From Phycisphaerales bacterium (GTDB lineage: Bacteria; Planctomycetota; Phycisphaerae; UBA1845): a stretch of DNA of 64,000 nt. Below the pieces are notes generated by a model. That model worked only from the letters and a program-made list of their open reading frames with translations, had not been told where the DNA came from and made no database searches. The position numbers were made by a program, and so were the translations under genes. Shown here in pieces: positions 8,394 through 18,688 of the stretch (positions are counted from its first letter, which is position 1; every line of letters begins with the position of its first letter). The stretch spans positions 1 through 64,000 of the forward strand of contig JABFSN010000184.1 of the NCBI GenBank assembly GCA_013140575.1, given 5' to 3'.

Positions 8394-9281
8394 ATGCGAA
8401 AGGATTGCGCACTTCGGAATGCAGCCACGATCGGAGTCGTTTGCCTCGGCGCGGCGGTCCCGCTTCACGCCCAAACGTCGGACGGGGCGACGGAACCTGG
8501 GATGTTCAGCCTGCAGTCAGGAATCTGGCAGGCCGACCCCGGACTCGCGCAGGATGCGGCGTCGGCCGACGCGACCGAGCTCGAAGAATCATGGGAAATC
8601 AGCGGTCCCATCTTCCTGCGTAGCGCCGATCCCGAACCGCCGGGCGAGGTCGTGGTCAAAAACATCTTCGGGTGGGAAACGACCAAGGGTGGCGGCAACA
8701 GCGACTGGGAATACGAACTTGAAATCGAGTGGGGCGTGGTCGAGCACCACGAGTTCATTTTCGAAGTGCCGTTCGAACTGGGCGACGGACGCGTCGAGGG
8801 CAACGGCGACATCACGTTGGGGTACCATTGGCGGCTGTGGAAGGAAGAGGGTGACTGGCCGGCGTTCGCCATGCGCCAGTTTGTTCGCTTGCCGTCCGGT
8901 TATCATTCCAGCGGCGTCGACTACGAATGGCGGGGGTTGTTCACCCGCACGCTCATCCCCGACACCATGCGCCTTCATTTCAATCCGTTCGTCAAATGGA
9001 TCAACGGCGACAATGAAGAGGAGGCCCGTTCGTTCCGATTCGGCGGGGCGCTGGGCGTTGACTATCGCCTTTCCGCCGACCTGCTTCTCATTGGCGACTA
9101 CATTTATTCGAGCGGCGAGCTGGAAGATACGCGCGACAACCATACGGCCGAGTTGGGCGTGGACTGGAAAATCGACGAGCGCCAGAAGCTGGGCGTCGCG
9201 GCGGAGATCGGCTTGGACGGCGACGAGAACGGGCCGAGTTTCGGCGCGAAGATCAGCTACATGCTCTCGTTCGGCGGCTAG
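8394..9281 (+). CDS. Secreted/outer-membrane beta-strand-rich protein of the metal-efflux locus
   Basis: A 295-residue exported protein. ATG 8394 has AAGGAG 9 nt upstream and begins a signal peptide MRKDCALRNAATIGVVCLGA ending near LHAQ. The mature part alternates hydrophobic and polar residues with many aromatics (EWGVVEHHEFIFEVPFELG, FAMRQFVRLPSGYHSSG, DYRLSADLLLIGDYIYSSGE) and ends ISYMLSFGG. This is what an outer-membrane barrel of the MetA-pathway/transporter-like type looks like. Barrels of this kind are often encoded beside metal RND pumps. No enzyme motif is seen. It is followed by a palindromic repeat and the TolC-like gene. Confidence 0.6.
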   Translation: MRKDCALRNAATIGVVCLGAAVPLHAQTSDGATEPGMFSLQSGIWQADPGLAQDAASADATELEESWEISGPIFLRSADPEPPGEVVVKNIFGWETTKGGGNSDWEYELEIEWGVVEHHEFIFEVPFELGDGRVEGNGDITLGYHWRLWKEEGDWPAFAMRQFVRLPSGYHSSGVDYEWRGLFTRTLIPDTMRLHFNPFVKWINGDNEEEARSFRFGGALGVDYRLSADLLLIGDYIYSSGELEDTRDNHTAELGVDWKIDERQKLGVAAEIGLDGDENGPSFGAKISYMLSFGG

Positions 9282-9307
9282 AAGTCTGTTACTCTTTGTT
9301 TCTCGTT

Positions 9308-9405
9308 CAGCCCCGAAGGGGCGAAAGTCAGTAGCGGGGGGCGCAAACCCCCGGACCCTTCACCCTCGGAGGACTAGCCCCGGAGGGGCGAAAGACCGGC
9401 GGTGT
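9308..9405 (+). repeat. Composite palindromic repeat, family B, copy 1
   Basis: Starts CAGCCCCGAAGGGGCGAAAG, continues with AGTCAGTAGCGGGGGGCGCA and a C-run, and ends with a second AGCCCCGGAGGGGCGAAAGA. The same order (pal-AGTCA-AGC-G run-...-pal) is found at 29179-29290. It lies between the outer-membrane protein and TolC genes. Confidence 0.7.
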
Positions 9406-9596
9406 ACGCCACCCTCTCGTTACCTGAAAACTGAAAACGTACCGACTACCAGCGCCGGCGCGCGAACGGGAAGGCTTCGAAAATGATGCCATCCGTTTTA
9501 CCATTCGGCGACCGATTGCTTCCGCGCCCTGCTTCAAATGTGCGGCCGGGTTCCCCTCTCCCCGATTGGGGGAGAGCGCAAACTGAAGGGGTGTTC

Positions 9597-11135
9597 GTGT
9601 GCAATCCCGTCCGGTCGGGGATTTCCTTGAAACTGGCGATCGCATGCGTGTCCATCGCGCTCACGGCCGGCGGTGGGTGCGTCGGAGTTGATTCCAACGG
9701 CGATTTCCGAAACACATCGGATCAGATCCGCCAGCACACCGGCGCCGAGCAGGTGTACGACCCGGACGGCGACGCCGGGACTGCGGAGAAAGTGAACGAC
9801 CTTCTCGCCGGCGGCCTGACCGAAGAGGAAGCCGTCAGCGTCGCGCTGCTGAACAACCCCACGTTCCAGGCGTTGTTTCAGGAAATCGGGGCGTGCCGCG
9901 CCGACGTCGTTCAGTCCGGCCTGCTGTCCAATCCCACTTTGTCCCTCGGCTTCCGGCTTGTCGAAGGCGGCGGACGCGCGGAAATCACGGGTTCGCTGGC
10001 GCAGCAAATCGTCGATCTATGGCAGATTCCCGTTCGCAAACGCATTGCCGAAGCGCAGTTGCAGCGCACCGTCGCGGTCGTCGTCGAGCAGGCCACCCGC
10101 GTCGCGGCCGAAGTTCGCGCCCGGTATTACCGCGTGCTGGCCGGTAAACGCGCCGAGGAACTATCCGCCGACAACATGGCATTGATCCAACAGGCGCTCG
10201 ACGTCGCCCAAGCCCGCCTGCGCGCGGGCGATGCAGGCCCGCTCGATGTGAATCTGGTGCGTATGAATCTGCTGGACGCCGAAATTGAACGGCAGTCCGC
10301 GGAAAGAGATCGCGTGGTTGCGGAAGTGGCGTTGGCCGGTGCGCTCGGCTTGAGCAGGTCAAACGCGCCTTTGACGCTCGCCGGCGCACTTCCGCAACCA
10401 CTCGCGCCGGAGCATGACGAAGCCGAATTGCAAACCGTCGCGACCGAACAGCGGCTCGACCTCCGCGCCGCCCGGCTCGCGGTGACTTCCGCCGAAAACG
10501 AATTGGAACGCGAGTGCCGAAACGTCTTCCCTTCCATCGTCCTGGGAATCAACGGCGAGCGCACCGAGCGTCGCGCCATGCCCGGCCGCGACATTCTTGC
10601 CGACACCTTGCGCTCCTCCGTAACCGCCGGAACGTTGACGGCTCCGAGCATTCAACCGCGCTCCGAGCGCGAACAGGCCCGCCGGCAGTTCATCGATTCT
10701 CTGCTGGGCGCCACCGTCTCCATCACCCTGCCGATCTGGGATCAGAACCAGGCACGGATCGCGCGGGCGCGCTTTGAAGTCATCCGCCGCCGCAAGCTTC
10801 TGGACGCGGTGGCCGAAGCGGCCGCACAGCAAGTTCGCGAAAGCCTCGTCCGCAGCCGCGCGGCGCGGGAACTTGCCGTGCTTTTTGATCAGGAAGTGCT
10901 TCCCCAAGCCGTTCAGAACCTCGAAGGCGCTCAGTCTCTCTATCGCACGGGGGAACAAGGCATTCTTCCGCTGATCGAGTCTCAGGAAACGCTTGTTCGA
11001 CAGCGGCGCCGTCACGTGACCGTCCTTCAGGAGTACGCGCTGGCCATGGTCGATCTCGAACTCGCCGTGGGCGGGCGATTGCCGCCGTCGGACGGCGCGA
11101 CGGAGGAGTCGCCAACCCAGGGCGACTCGGAATGA
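9597..11135 (+). CDS. TolC family outer-membrane efflux protein (CzcC/CusC-like)
   Basis: The outer-membrane channel subunit of a tripartite efflux pump. The N-terminus has a basic-hydrophobic export signal (SLKLAIACVSIALTAGGGC) ending at a Cys that may be lipidated, though the lipobox is imperfect. Two OEP (outer-membrane efflux protein) repeats follow with long amphipathic helices (EEAVSVALLNNPTFQALFQE; LARAGDAGPLDVNLVRMNLL-type; RTGEQGILPLIESQETL). Length is about 510 residues, slightly above the family norm. GTG 9597 with GAAGGGG just upstream is preferred; GTG 9591 and ATG 9483 are in-frame alternatives. It is followed by a repeat and then by the adaptor and RND genes, the usual C-B-A order of HME-RND operons. 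Confidence 0.88.
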   Translation: MCNPVRSGISLKLAIACVSIALTAGGGCVGVDSNGDFRNTSDQIRQHTGAEQVYDPDGDAGTAEKVNDLLAGGLTEEEAVSVALLNNPTFQALFQEIGACRADVVQSGLLSNPTLSLGFRLVEGGGRAEITGSLAQQIVDLWQIPVRKRIAEAQLQRTVAVVVEQATRVAAEVRARYYRVLAGKRAEELSADNMALIQQALDVAQARLRAGDAGPLDVNLVRMNLLDAEIERQSAERDRVVAEVALAGALGLSRSNAPLTLAGALPQPLAPEHDEAELQTVATEQRLDLRAARLAVTSAENELERECRNVFPSIVLGINGERTERRAMPGRDILADTLRSSVTAGTLTAPSIQPRSEREQARRQFIDSLLGATVSITLPIWDQNQARIARARFEVIRRRKLLDAVAEAAAQQVRESLVRSRAARELAVLFDQEVLPQAVQNLEGAQSLYRTGEQGILPLIESQETLVRQRRRHVTVLQEYALAMVDLELAVGGRLPPSDGATEESPTQGDSE

Positions 11136-11184
11136 CTTATGCCGCGCGTCTTGGGCGGCGCGCGACAACAAATGGAACGCTTGA

Positions 11185-11310
11185 GAATGGACAGGATCAA
11201 CAAGATTCACAAGATTCACGGAATTCACAGAAGGAATGCCTGTTGGGTCCGCGGAGATTGGTACCGGTCAGTCCTCTGGATCTTGTCAATCTTGTTAATC
11301 CTGTCTATTC
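11185..11310. repeat. Inverted repeat with AACAAGATT tandem motif
   Basis: Left arm (11185-11222) begins GAATGGACAGGATCAACAAG and continues with 9-nt steps (CAAGATTCA, CAAGATTCA, CGGAATTCA). Right arm (11275-11310) is nearly its reverse complement (CTGGATCTTGTCAATCTTG then TTAATCCTGTCTATTC). About 50 nt separate the arms. A small open frame across it (MDRINKIHKIH...) merely translates the repeat. It is much more A/T-rich than its surroundings and sits between the TolC and adaptor genes. Confidence 0.75.
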
Positions 11311-11384
11311 AAAGAGAAAGTGCTTAAGTTGATCCAGAGTGCTGCTTTTGCCGTTGTTTGGGCGTATGGCGGAGTGGTTTTGTG

Positions 11385-12722
11385 ATGTGGCGTCGGTGCC
11401 GAACCTGGCAACTGAATTCGTGTTACGGGCAGTCGGCGCGCGCATTCATCTGCGAATGGCGCCAAGCATTCCGGCGGGTTATTGTCTGCGGTGTATTCGC
11501 CGCGATGAGTTGTGCGCCTCTGACGGCCGCAAGCGACTCACCAGCCCCACCGCCTGCTACCGTTCAGGGAGCCGTCCCCGAGTCGGCGCTGACCACCGTC
11601 AAATTGACCGCGGAGGCGGCCGCACGGCTGGGAATCGAAACCGTTCCGGTTGAGGAGCGTTCCCACGCCGGGGAATCGGTTCTGCCCGGCGAAATCGTCG
11701 TGCCACCGGGCCATCGGCTGACCGTGAGCGCTCCATTCGCCGGCAGCGTGTCCCGACCCCGGGATCGAGACTGGCCGACGACCGGCCAACGGGTTTCGGC
11801 CGGCGAAGTCCTCGCCGACCTGCTGCCCGCTCTCTTCGATGGCGAGGGCGCCCAAGTTTACACCACGGGCGAACGCATCGCCTCGTTCAAACTCCATGCC
11901 GATTTGTCGACCGCGATCACTGACGCCGAAAGCCAGGCCGCGGCATCCCACGTCCAGACCGACGCCGCGCGCATCGCGGTCGCTCGGGCGAAGGAACTCC
12001 TCGACGAAAACGTGGGCAGTCGCCGCGCTTACGACGAAGCCACGGCGGCGCTGGCCACGGCCGAGGCCGCACTTGATGCCGCCGGCAATCGACTCAAGAC
12101 ACTGCGGGCCAATCACGCTGATTTTTCGGCACACGGTCTGTTGCCATTGGCGATTCATTCCCCTCTTGAGGGCGTCCTATCGAATGCAAACGTCGCCCCG
12201 GGTATGGTCGTCTCGCCCGGACACGTGTTGTTTGAAGTCCTCCAGCTCGATCCCGTATGGGTTCGAGTTCCGGTCCTCACGAGTGATTGGCTCCGATTCG
12301 CAAACGCCACGAATGCCGCAGTAACGCGTCTCGCCGACCCACGTCATTCGCCCGGATCGCAGGCGAGGCGCATTCCTGCTCCACCGGCGGCCAACCCAAT
12401 TGCCAACACCATTGACGTTTTCTTCTCGCTTTCCAACCCGGACGGCAGCTGGCGGCCGGGAGAGCGCGTCGCTGTAAAGCTGCACAGCGGTGAGGCCGTC
12501 ACACGCCCCACGGCGCCGTGGTCCGCCGTTGTCTTCGATATCCACGGTGGCGCGTGGGTCTACGTCCAGACCGAAACCTTCACCTTCGCCCGCCGGCGGG
12601 TCGAAATCGAGCAGGTCGACGGCGACACGGCTTTCATTCGGCGCGGCGTCAAACTCGGAGATCGGGTCGTCTCGGTGGGCGTGGCCGAACTTTACGGCAC
12701 CGAATTCGGCATCGGAAAATAA
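11385..12722 (+). CDS. RND efflux periplasmic adaptor (HlyD/CzcB family)
   Basis: The membrane-fusion subunit linking the RND pump to the outer-membrane channel. An export signal (RRVIVCGVFAAMSCAPLTAA) is followed by a barrel-sandwich half-motif (PGEIVVPPGHRLTVSAPFAG), a coiled-coil hairpin rich in Ala and acidic residues (DAESQAAASHVQTDAARIAV ... YDEATAALATAEAALDAAG), the second lipoyl half (AIHSPLEGVLSNANVAPGMV) and beta-barrel segments (DVFFSLSNPDGSWRPGERVA). The frame is open upstream to 11358; ATG 11385 follows GGAG by 10 nt. It lies 27 bp before the RND gene, so they are surely co-transcribed. No His/Met-rich metal-binding tail is seen. Confidence 0.88.
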   Translation: MWRRCRTWQLNSCYGQSARAFICEWRQAFRRVIVCGVFAAMSCAPLTAASDSPAPPPATVQGAVPESALTTVKLTAEAAARLGIETVPVEERSHAGESVLPGEIVVPPGHRLTVSAPFAGSVSRPRDRDWPTTGQRVSAGEVLADLLPALFDGEGAQVYTTGERIASFKLHADLSTAITDAESQAAASHVQTDAARIAVARAKELLDENVGSRRAYDEATAALATAEAALDAAGNRLKTLRANHADFSAHGLLPLAIHSPLEGVLSNANVAPGMVVSPGHVLFEVLQLDPVWVRVPVLTSDWLRFANATNAAVTRLADPRHSPGSQARRIPAPPAANPIANTIDVFFSLSNPDGSWRPGERVAVKLHSGEAVTRPTAPWSAVVFDIHGGAWVYVQTETFTFARRRVEIEQVDGDTAFIRRGVKLGDRVVSVGVAELYGTEFGIGK

Positions 12723-12749
12723 CAGACGAACCATGTCGAGCCCACGCCC

Positions 12750-15700
12750 ATGATGACTTGGATCGTTGAAACGTCTCTTCGATTTCGAATGATCGTCGTG
12801 GCGCTGGCCGCGGCCGTAATCGTCTTGGGCATACAAACCGCGAGCAAGACGCCGCTCGATGTTTTTCCGGAATTCGCTCCGCCCCTCGTCGAGATTCAGA
12901 CAGAATCGCCGGGACTGTCCACCGAAGAGGTCGAAAGCCTCATCACCGTTCCGCTCGAAAACGCGCTCAACGGCACACCCTGGCTGAAGACCATTCGCTC
13001 AAAATCCGTACTCGGCCTCTCCGCCATCGTGCTCATCCTCGAAGACGGCACCGACGTCATGCGCGCTCGTCAAATGGTTCAGGAGCGGCTGGCCATCGAG
13101 GCCCCACGTCTTCCCGCGACCGCCCGGCCGCCCGTCATTCTCTCTCCGCTGTCCAGCACCAGCCGCGCCATGAAAATCGGCGTGTCTTCAGACGCTCTGT
13201 CGCAGATGGAGCTCACCGATCTCGCGAAATGGACCATCCGGCCCCGTCTGATGGCCATTCAGGGCGTCGCCAACGTCGCCATTTGGGGGCAACGCGACCG
13301 GCAGTTTCAGGTCTTGCTTGATCCTGAGCGGCTTCGCCTCAACGGGATCACGCTCAACGAAGTCGTGCGCGCATCGGGCGACGCCGTCGTCGTCAGTGCC
13401 GGCGGATTCATCGACACCCCCAATCAGCGGCTGCCCGTCCGCCAGCCTTCCCCGGTAATGACCACGGACGACTTGGCGCGATCCATCCTGCGCTTTCGTG
13501 ACGGCGTCCCGCTACGTCTAGGCGACGTCGCCGACGTGATGGAAGGGCATCCCGCCCCGATTGGCGACGCGGTCATCAACGACGGCCCCGGCCTGCTGCT
13601 TATCGTTGAAAAACAACCGTGGGGCAATACTCTTGACGTCACCCGCAAGGTCGAAGACGCGCTCGTCGCTCTGCGGCCCGCATTGTCCGGCGTGAATGTC
13701 GATCCCACGATCTTCCGCCCGGCCACGTTTATCGAAACCTCGATCGACAATCTGACCAACGCTATGGGGCTGGGCTGCCTAATCGTGGCCATTGTTCTTA
13801 TCCTCTTCCTGTTCAACTGGCGAACCGCACTTATCAGCCTCATCGCCATCCCATTATCTCTGCTGGCCGCGTCCGTCGTGCTTTATCTCCGCGGCAACAC
13901 CATCAACACCATGACCCTGGCCGGTCTGGTGATCGCGGTCGGTGAAGTTGTGGACGACGCGATTATAGACGTTGAAAACATTGCCCGACGTTTGCGGCTG
14001 AACCGTCAGTTGGGCAATCCACTTTCGCACTTCCGCGTGGTCCTGAGCGCGTCTCTGGAAGTTCGCAGCGCGGTCGTATTCGCCAGCTTGATCGTCATTG
14101 TCGTATTCATGCCCATCTTCTTTATGCACGGGCTTGCCGGTTCATTTTTTCGGCCCCTCGGTCTATCCTACGTGCTCGCCATCACCGCGTCGCTGCTGGT
14201 CGCGTTAACGGTAACACCCGCTCTCTGTCTGCTGTTGCTTCCGTCATCGGTCACGCGAATTGTCGACGCGCCCTTCGTTGCGCGACTCAAGCGATGGTAC
14301 TCCCGCATCCTTCCGTTGACCGTCCACAAGCCGGGGCTCGTCGTTACCTTTCTGCTGATTGCCTTTGTGGTGACCGGTGCGTCGCTTCCCTTCCTGGGAG
14401 AGGAGTTTCTGCCGAATTTTCAGGAACGCGACTTTCTGATGCATTGGGTCGAGAAACCCGGCACGTCACTCGACGCCATGCGGCGAATCACCGTTCAGGT
14501 CAGTCGCGAATTGCGCGGCATTCCCGGCGTTCGCAATTTCGGGTCGCACATCGGACGGGCCGAGGTCGCCGATGAGGTCGTTGGACCGAATTTCACCGAA
14601 TTGTGGATCAGCGTCGATCCGAATGTCGACTACGCATCCACTCTGGCGCGCATTAAAAACGTCGTGGCCGGTTATCCCGGTCTCTATCGCGACGTGCTCA
14701 CCTATCTCAAGGAGCGCATCAAAGAGGTGCTCACCGGCGCCGGCGCCACTATGGTCATCCGTCTCTACGGCCCGAACATGGACATCCTCCGCGAGAAGGC
14801 CGCCGAGGTTCAACGGACCATCGCGGATGTCGACGGCGTTGAGGATCTCAAGATTGAGGCTCAAATAGTGGTTCCCCAGGTAAGCGTTCGCGCCCGGCAC
14901 GACGCCTTGAATCGCTTCGGACTCTCGGCCGCGGACGTTTGCCGCGCGGTCGAAACAATGGTCCGCGGAGTCAAGGTCGGCGAGATTTATGAAGACCAGA
15001 AGATATTCGAGGTCGTCGTCTGGGGGCAGGAATTGGCTCGGCGGGACATCGCCTCTCTGGCCGGCCTTCTTTTGGACACGCCCGGCGGCGGACACGTTCG
15101 CCTGGTCGATCTGGCCGACATTGAAATTGTCCCGACGCCCAATATCATCAATCGCGAACGTGCGTCGCGGCGCATCGACGTCACCTGCAACGTCCGCGAC
15201 CGGGACCTGAGCGCCGTCGCCCGCGAGATTGAGCAACGCGTGGCTCCGCTCGAATTCCCGCACGGCTACCACCCGGAATTCCTCGGTGAGTTCGCCGCCC
15301 GCCAGGAATCTCGTGATCGTCTCCTGGGCTTTTCGGCGTTTGCCCTTATCGGGATATTCCTTCTGCTTCACGCAGATTTTCAGTCCTCGCGCCGTGCGGC
15401 GCTGGTATTCGTGTCGCTGCCCTTCGCCCTTATCGGCGGGGTGATCGGGGCCTTGCTCGGAGGCGGCGTCCTTTCGCTCGGTTCGCTGGTCGGGTTCGTC
15501 ACCGTCCTCGGCATCGCCGCCCGGAACGGCATCATGCTGGTCAGCCACTATCAACATCTCGAGCGCGAAGGCACGCCCTTCGGCGTGGAACTGGTCACGC
15601 AGGGCGCCCTCGAACGCCTCGCGCCCATTCTCATGACCGCCCTCTGCGCAGGGCTCGGACTGTTGCCGCTGGTCCTCGCGGGGAACAAACCCGGGCACGA

Positions 15701-15851
15701 AATCGAGTTCCCCATGGCCGTTGTGATCCTTGGCGGCCTCGCGACCTCGACCGTTCTCAATCTGTTGTTAATGCCTTCCTTGTATCTCCGGTTCGGACGC
15801 CTGCCCACCGCACCGCTTCCTGGTGCGTCGACCGGATCGGCCGGATTCTGA
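12750..15851 (+). CDS. Heavy-metal efflux RND pump (CusA/CzcA family permease)
   Basis: The 1033-residue inner-membrane proton/metal antiporter of the tripartite pump. Start [20 protein letters not shown] gives helix 1; [20 protein letters not shown] and [20 protein letters not shown] are HME-RND hallmarks. Twelve helices are arranged as two halves, each with a large periplasmic domain. The helix-4 signature reads [15 protein letters not shown] (residues 396-410, D402, D403, E409). It therefore lacks the DFGxxxDGA of Zn/Co/Cd CzcA and is nearer to the Ala-x-Gly pattern of Cu/Ag CusA. The three CusA methionines are not all recognisable in the periplasmic cleft, so the metal is left open. A two-component system lies upstream on the other strand. 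Confidence 0.92.
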   Translation: MMTWIVETSLRFRMIVVALAAAVIVLGIQTASKTPLDVFPEFAPPLVEIQTESPGLSTEEVESLITVPLENALNGTPWLKTIRSKSVLGLSAIVLILEDGTDVMRARQMVQERLAIEAPRLPATARPPVILSPLSSTSRAMKIGVSSDALSQMELTDLAKWTIRPRLMAIQGVANVAIWGQRDRQFQVLLDPERLRLNGITLNEVVRASGDAVVVSAGGFIDTPNQRLPVRQPSPVMTTDDLARSILRFRDGVPLRLGDVADVMEGHPAPIGDAVINDGPGLLLIVEKQPWGNTLDVTRKVEDALVALRPALSGVNVDPTIFRPATFIETSIDNLTNAMGLGCLIVAIVLILFLFNWRTALISLIAIPLSLLAASVVLYLRGNTINTMTLAGLVIAVGEVVDDAIIDVENIARRLRLNRQLGNPLSHFRVVLSASLEVRSAVVFASLIVIVVFMPIFFMHGLAGSFFRPLGLSYVLAITASLLVALTVTPALCLLLLPSSVTRIVDAPFVARLKRWYSRILPLTVHKPGLVVTFLLIAFVVTGASLPFLGEEFLPNFQERDFLMHWVEKPGTSLDAMRRITVQVSRELRGIPGVRNFGSHIGRAEVADEVVGPNFTELWISVDPNVDYASTLARIKNVVAGYPGLYRDVLTYLKERIKEVLTGAGATMVIRLYGPNMDILREKAAEVQRTIADVDGVEDLKIEAQIVVPQVSVRARHDALNRFGLSAADVCRAVETMVRGVKVGEIYEDQKIFEVVVWGQELARRDIASLAGLLLDTPGGGHVRLVDLADIEIVPTPNIINRERASRRIDVTCNVRDRDLSAVAREIEQRVAPLEFPHGYHPEFLGEFAARQESRDRLLGFSAFALIGIFLLLHADFQSSRRAALVFVSLPFALIGGVIGALLGGGVLSLGSLVGFVTVLGIAARNGIMLVSHYQHLEREGTPFGVELVTQGALERLAPILMTALCAGLGLLPLVLAGNKPGHEIEFPMAVVILGGLATSTVLNLLLMPSLYLRFGRLPTAPLPGASTGSAGF

Positions 15852-15982
15852 TCGGTGTTAAGACGCGTTGCACGCGACCGTACACCGACTTGACGGCTTG
15901 GGCGCTCGCGTGACAATCCCCCGTACGCGATCGATGGATGAAAGCGTGTGGATTCGGTCGATGGACCCTTGGGGGTCTCAAC

Positions 15983-16468
15983 GTGAAGCGCGCCCGCGCC
16001 ACGCGGAAGGGAATCACCCGACGCCATGTTCTGAAAGGCACGGTCGCCGGCGGAACTGCCTTTTCCGTACTGCCGTTGCTGCCGGGATGCCCCGATTTCC
16101 TGCAGGACATTCTAGAGCAGCAGCCTCGCGAGTGGCGGACGCTGCACTTCGATTTTTCGCATGTGAGCGACGAGCACAGGAATGAACGGCTCGTCGTTCA
16201 CGTTCCGGGCAGCTCTTCACACTTGAGCGTGCTCAGGCCCCATGACGGTGCGTCTCGCCGGCGGTTCCGTGGAGTGAATGCGGCGCTGGGAGACATCACC
16301 GATGAATCGCTTACCCATTACGCCGAAGGCATTTCGCTTCCGGCCGACGCGCTGCAGCTCTACTGGGTGACGCTCGGCGAGCGAAAGACCGGCAATCCCC
16401 GTCTGGTGGGCGCGTTCCTGCATCTACCTCGCGACACCACCGAGGTCATCGACAAGCGGGCGCGCTAA
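15983..16468 (+). pseudogene. Tat-signal lipoprotein-like gene, 5' segment (interrupted by TAA)
   Basis: The frame opens with a twin-arginine signal GITRRHVLKGTVAGGTAF followed by a hydrophobic stretch and LLPGC, which could be a lipobox. GTG 15983 puts the signal near the N-terminus; ATG 15938 is the longer alternative. The sequence continues as a plausible exported protein (REWRTLHFDFSHVSDEHRNE) until TAA at 16466-16468. The same frame then stays open for over 1.2 kb (next entry), so this is the beginning of one larger gene broken by a stop. The family is not recognised. Confidence 0.6.
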
Positions 16469-16486
16469 CGCCCCGGCGGCGCGTCG

Positions 16487-17740
16487 GTGCGCAGCCGCAA
16501 GGTGCGGAAATACGGCGGGCGCGGACAGATCGCGGGCGCCGGCGGGGTAAGTTCCGTCGATCTGATCGACTTTCAGACGCCTCATGACGCCGCGCGGGCT
16601 TTCGTCTTTCAACATCCTGAAATCCGCAACCTGGCCCCGACTCTCGCGGGGGTGGTGCAGGACATCATCGACTCGACGCCGGAACTGGACGATTTCGCGA
16701 CGGCGATCGCCGCCCAGGGACCGGCGGACACGGACAGCGGTTGGATGCGTCTTGTTCCCGTGACGAATGACGATGGCACGCCGGCGCTGGATTCGGCCGG
16801 GAGTCCGCTGATTCAGCAGGATCCGTCGCAGGATACGCTCGACGCGGCACAGCGCGTCATTTTGAGCGTGCTGCGACGCGTGCCGAACGAACCGGATCTG
16901 GAGGGATCGAACTGGCACGGAAACGTCGGCCGGGCATTCGTTAATCAGTCGGCTCCGACCGTGGCGGGCGCTGCGTTTGGCGTCCGACAGTTCGCGGCGA
17001 GCGCCGGGTTCCGCGCTGCGCTCAGTTTCCCCGCCGACACCGCGGTTCCCAACGACCTTTACGGGCTCTTGTTTCGCGCGTTCAACGCAGACGCAGACCG
17101 GAGCTTCTCGGTGGTTGTCGAGAACATTTACCTGAGGTCTCTCGACGCCTGGGTGGAGTTTCGAGACGCGGGGGGGGTGTCGCTGCCCGTCGAAGAGCCC
17201 ACCGCAAGTGATTTGCCGGATCAGCAACTGAAATTCCTCTCAGCTCTACCATCAAACTCCACGATCATGGGCATCCCTCTGTTGGACGACGACACCCTGC
17301 GACACGTGACGCTGGCCGGCACCTTCCCAGCCGATGCAACGACCGCCCGGCTGGTTTTCGGCACTCTCGGTCTGGGAGGGCCGGTGATTTCGCCCGCCGC
17401 GTACCATGCCTCCGTTCGAACGCTGGTGATCAACCTCGCGATTCCTACTTTCCTGCTCGCGCTGGGCATCGGGATTCAGTATTCCGGCGTGCTCCAGCCG
17501 ATTCTGGAAGATCCTGAATTCCTCGCGGGTATCGCCGCGGCGGCGGCGTTTCTCGACGCCGGCGGTTCGTTCGCCTACGTCGCGTCCACCGGTGACTGGC
17601 AGACGGTGTTCGCGACCAACGCCAACCTGATCCTGACGCTGCTCCTCACGCAATCGCCCAAGTTCGCCGCCGCCCTGCTGGGTTATGCCTCGGGCCAGGA
17701 GCTGACTCAGGCCATTCCGTTCGTCGGATGGGCGATCTAG
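16487..17740 (+). pseudogene. Middle segment of the same interrupted exported-protein gene
   Basis: It is in the same frame as the preceding segment, which ends 18 bp before. Coding character is good: FQTPHDAARAFVFQHPEIRN, NVGRAFVNQSAPTVAGAAFG, then a C-terminal run of hydrophobic helices (VINLAIPTFLLALGIGIQYS, LILTLLLTQSPKFAAALLG). It ends in TAG at 17738-17740, after which the frame again stays sensible. A stand-alone protein from ATG/GTG 16487 is conceivable, but it would lack any signal peptide although the sequence looks exported. No known domain is recognised. Confidence 0.55.
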
Positions 17741-18040
17741 GCCGTCTCCCTTGCCGCCGATCTATCGACCTTGGCCGAAACCACCGGGGAGGTGTTGTCC
17801 TCTCCGGCGGTATTCGACAACAGCATCACGCTGACCCAGGACACGACCGTGGTCGTGGGGCACGATCCCGAAAACTTCCAGTACCCGCCGGCGCCACGCG
17901 ACTCCAGCTCTTCGCCACCTACGCGGGCGCGAGCGTCTATCGAGCCGAGGCGGCGATCGAGACGCCGCGCTCCGACCCGCTTTCCGTCTCGTTCGTCGGC
18001 GTGCCCTCCGGTGGAAACGTCGAGATACGCGTGCTAGGCA
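17741..18040 (+). pseudogene. 3' segment of the interrupted gene, with a frameshift
   Basis: After the TAG the same frame continues AVSLAADLSTLAETTGEVLS, then DTTVVVGHDPENFQYP. Near 17885 the sensible reading moves to another frame: AGATRLQLFATYAGASVYRA, then SDPLSVSFVGVPSGGNVEIR. The second part reads like the beta-strands of a secreted immunoglobulin-like domain. Coding likeness is lost after about 18040. One TAA, one TAG and one frameshift in a single reading path argue for gene decay rather than programmed recoding. Confidence 0.55.
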
Positions 18041-18124
18041 ATGTCTCAAAACGGTGCTTTCGCGTGGAGGGCGATGGGGTGAGAATGCGGGGGTGGTTCC
18101 TTTCAGGCCAAGGAGGGCGTACGC

Positions 18125-18421
18125 ATGGCTCGGCTGTCGCAGGCGACCTTGAACGGCGCGAACTTCACCAACGCCGCATTCGCCACCAGCCCGGGCTCGT
18201 GGAGCTTTACCGATCAGGACGGTCTGCCCTACTCCATCTCCTACGGCCCGGCCATCTTCGACCCGCTCGCGACGACGCAATGCATCTGTCCCGACGGTGC
18301 CCCCGGCGGCCTCGGCGGATGTTCCGGCGCAAGGTTGACCCCGCATCGCGCCGGCCCGTTCCCGCCCACGCCCACTTGCGTCCCAAGCCCCACGGCCTGG
18401 TGCCCAAGGCCCTCCGGATAG
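18125..18421 (+). CDS. Possible small protein with strong ribosome-binding site, or decayed 3' fragment
   Basis: A 98-residue open frame starting MARLSQATLNGANFTNAAFA. AAGGAGG stands 8 nt before the ATG, the best Shine-Dalgarno in this region. The first ~60 residues look coding (SPGSWSFTDQDGLPYSISYG, with CICPDG), but the Pro/Cys-rich remainder does not. It follows the decayed exported-protein gene directly and may be a further fragment of it. No family is recognised. Confidence 0.3.
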   Translation: MARLSQATLNGANFTNAAFATSPGSWSFTDQDGLPYSISYGPAIFDPLATTQCICPDGAPGGLGGCSGARLTPHRAGPFPPTPTCVPSPTAWCPRPSG

Positions 18422-18688
18422 CATGCCCATTCATAAACCCCATCAGGGACGACGCACGGCGGCACCGGCCGTCCCCGCACGATCCACGCTCCCGATCTTC
18501 CTCCCACCGGGCAGCGATTCTGCGAAAACGCAGATCAATCCGCGTTTTTCGCCCAGGAATTGTGTTTTTCATCTGCCGGTCGCGAACGGAGACGCCTTGG
18601 GGCAGGCGGCGACAACCGTTACGATTACCATGTCGGGGGTCAGCAAAACTGCCCCGACACGGCGTAACTGGTTGATGCCGGATGATTT
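18422..18688. other. Intergenic region before tRNA-Thr
   Basis: No credible gene is visible. Open frames on either strand are short and Arg/Pro-rich in the manner of non-coding high-GC DNA. Confidence 0.5.

Noticed and set aside
15983-18040. Stop-codon recoding in the interrupted Tat-signal gene.
   Set aside because: The stops are TAA and TAG plus a frameshift, not one recurrent codon; no hairpin or conserved motif surrounds them, unlike the TGA at 44635.
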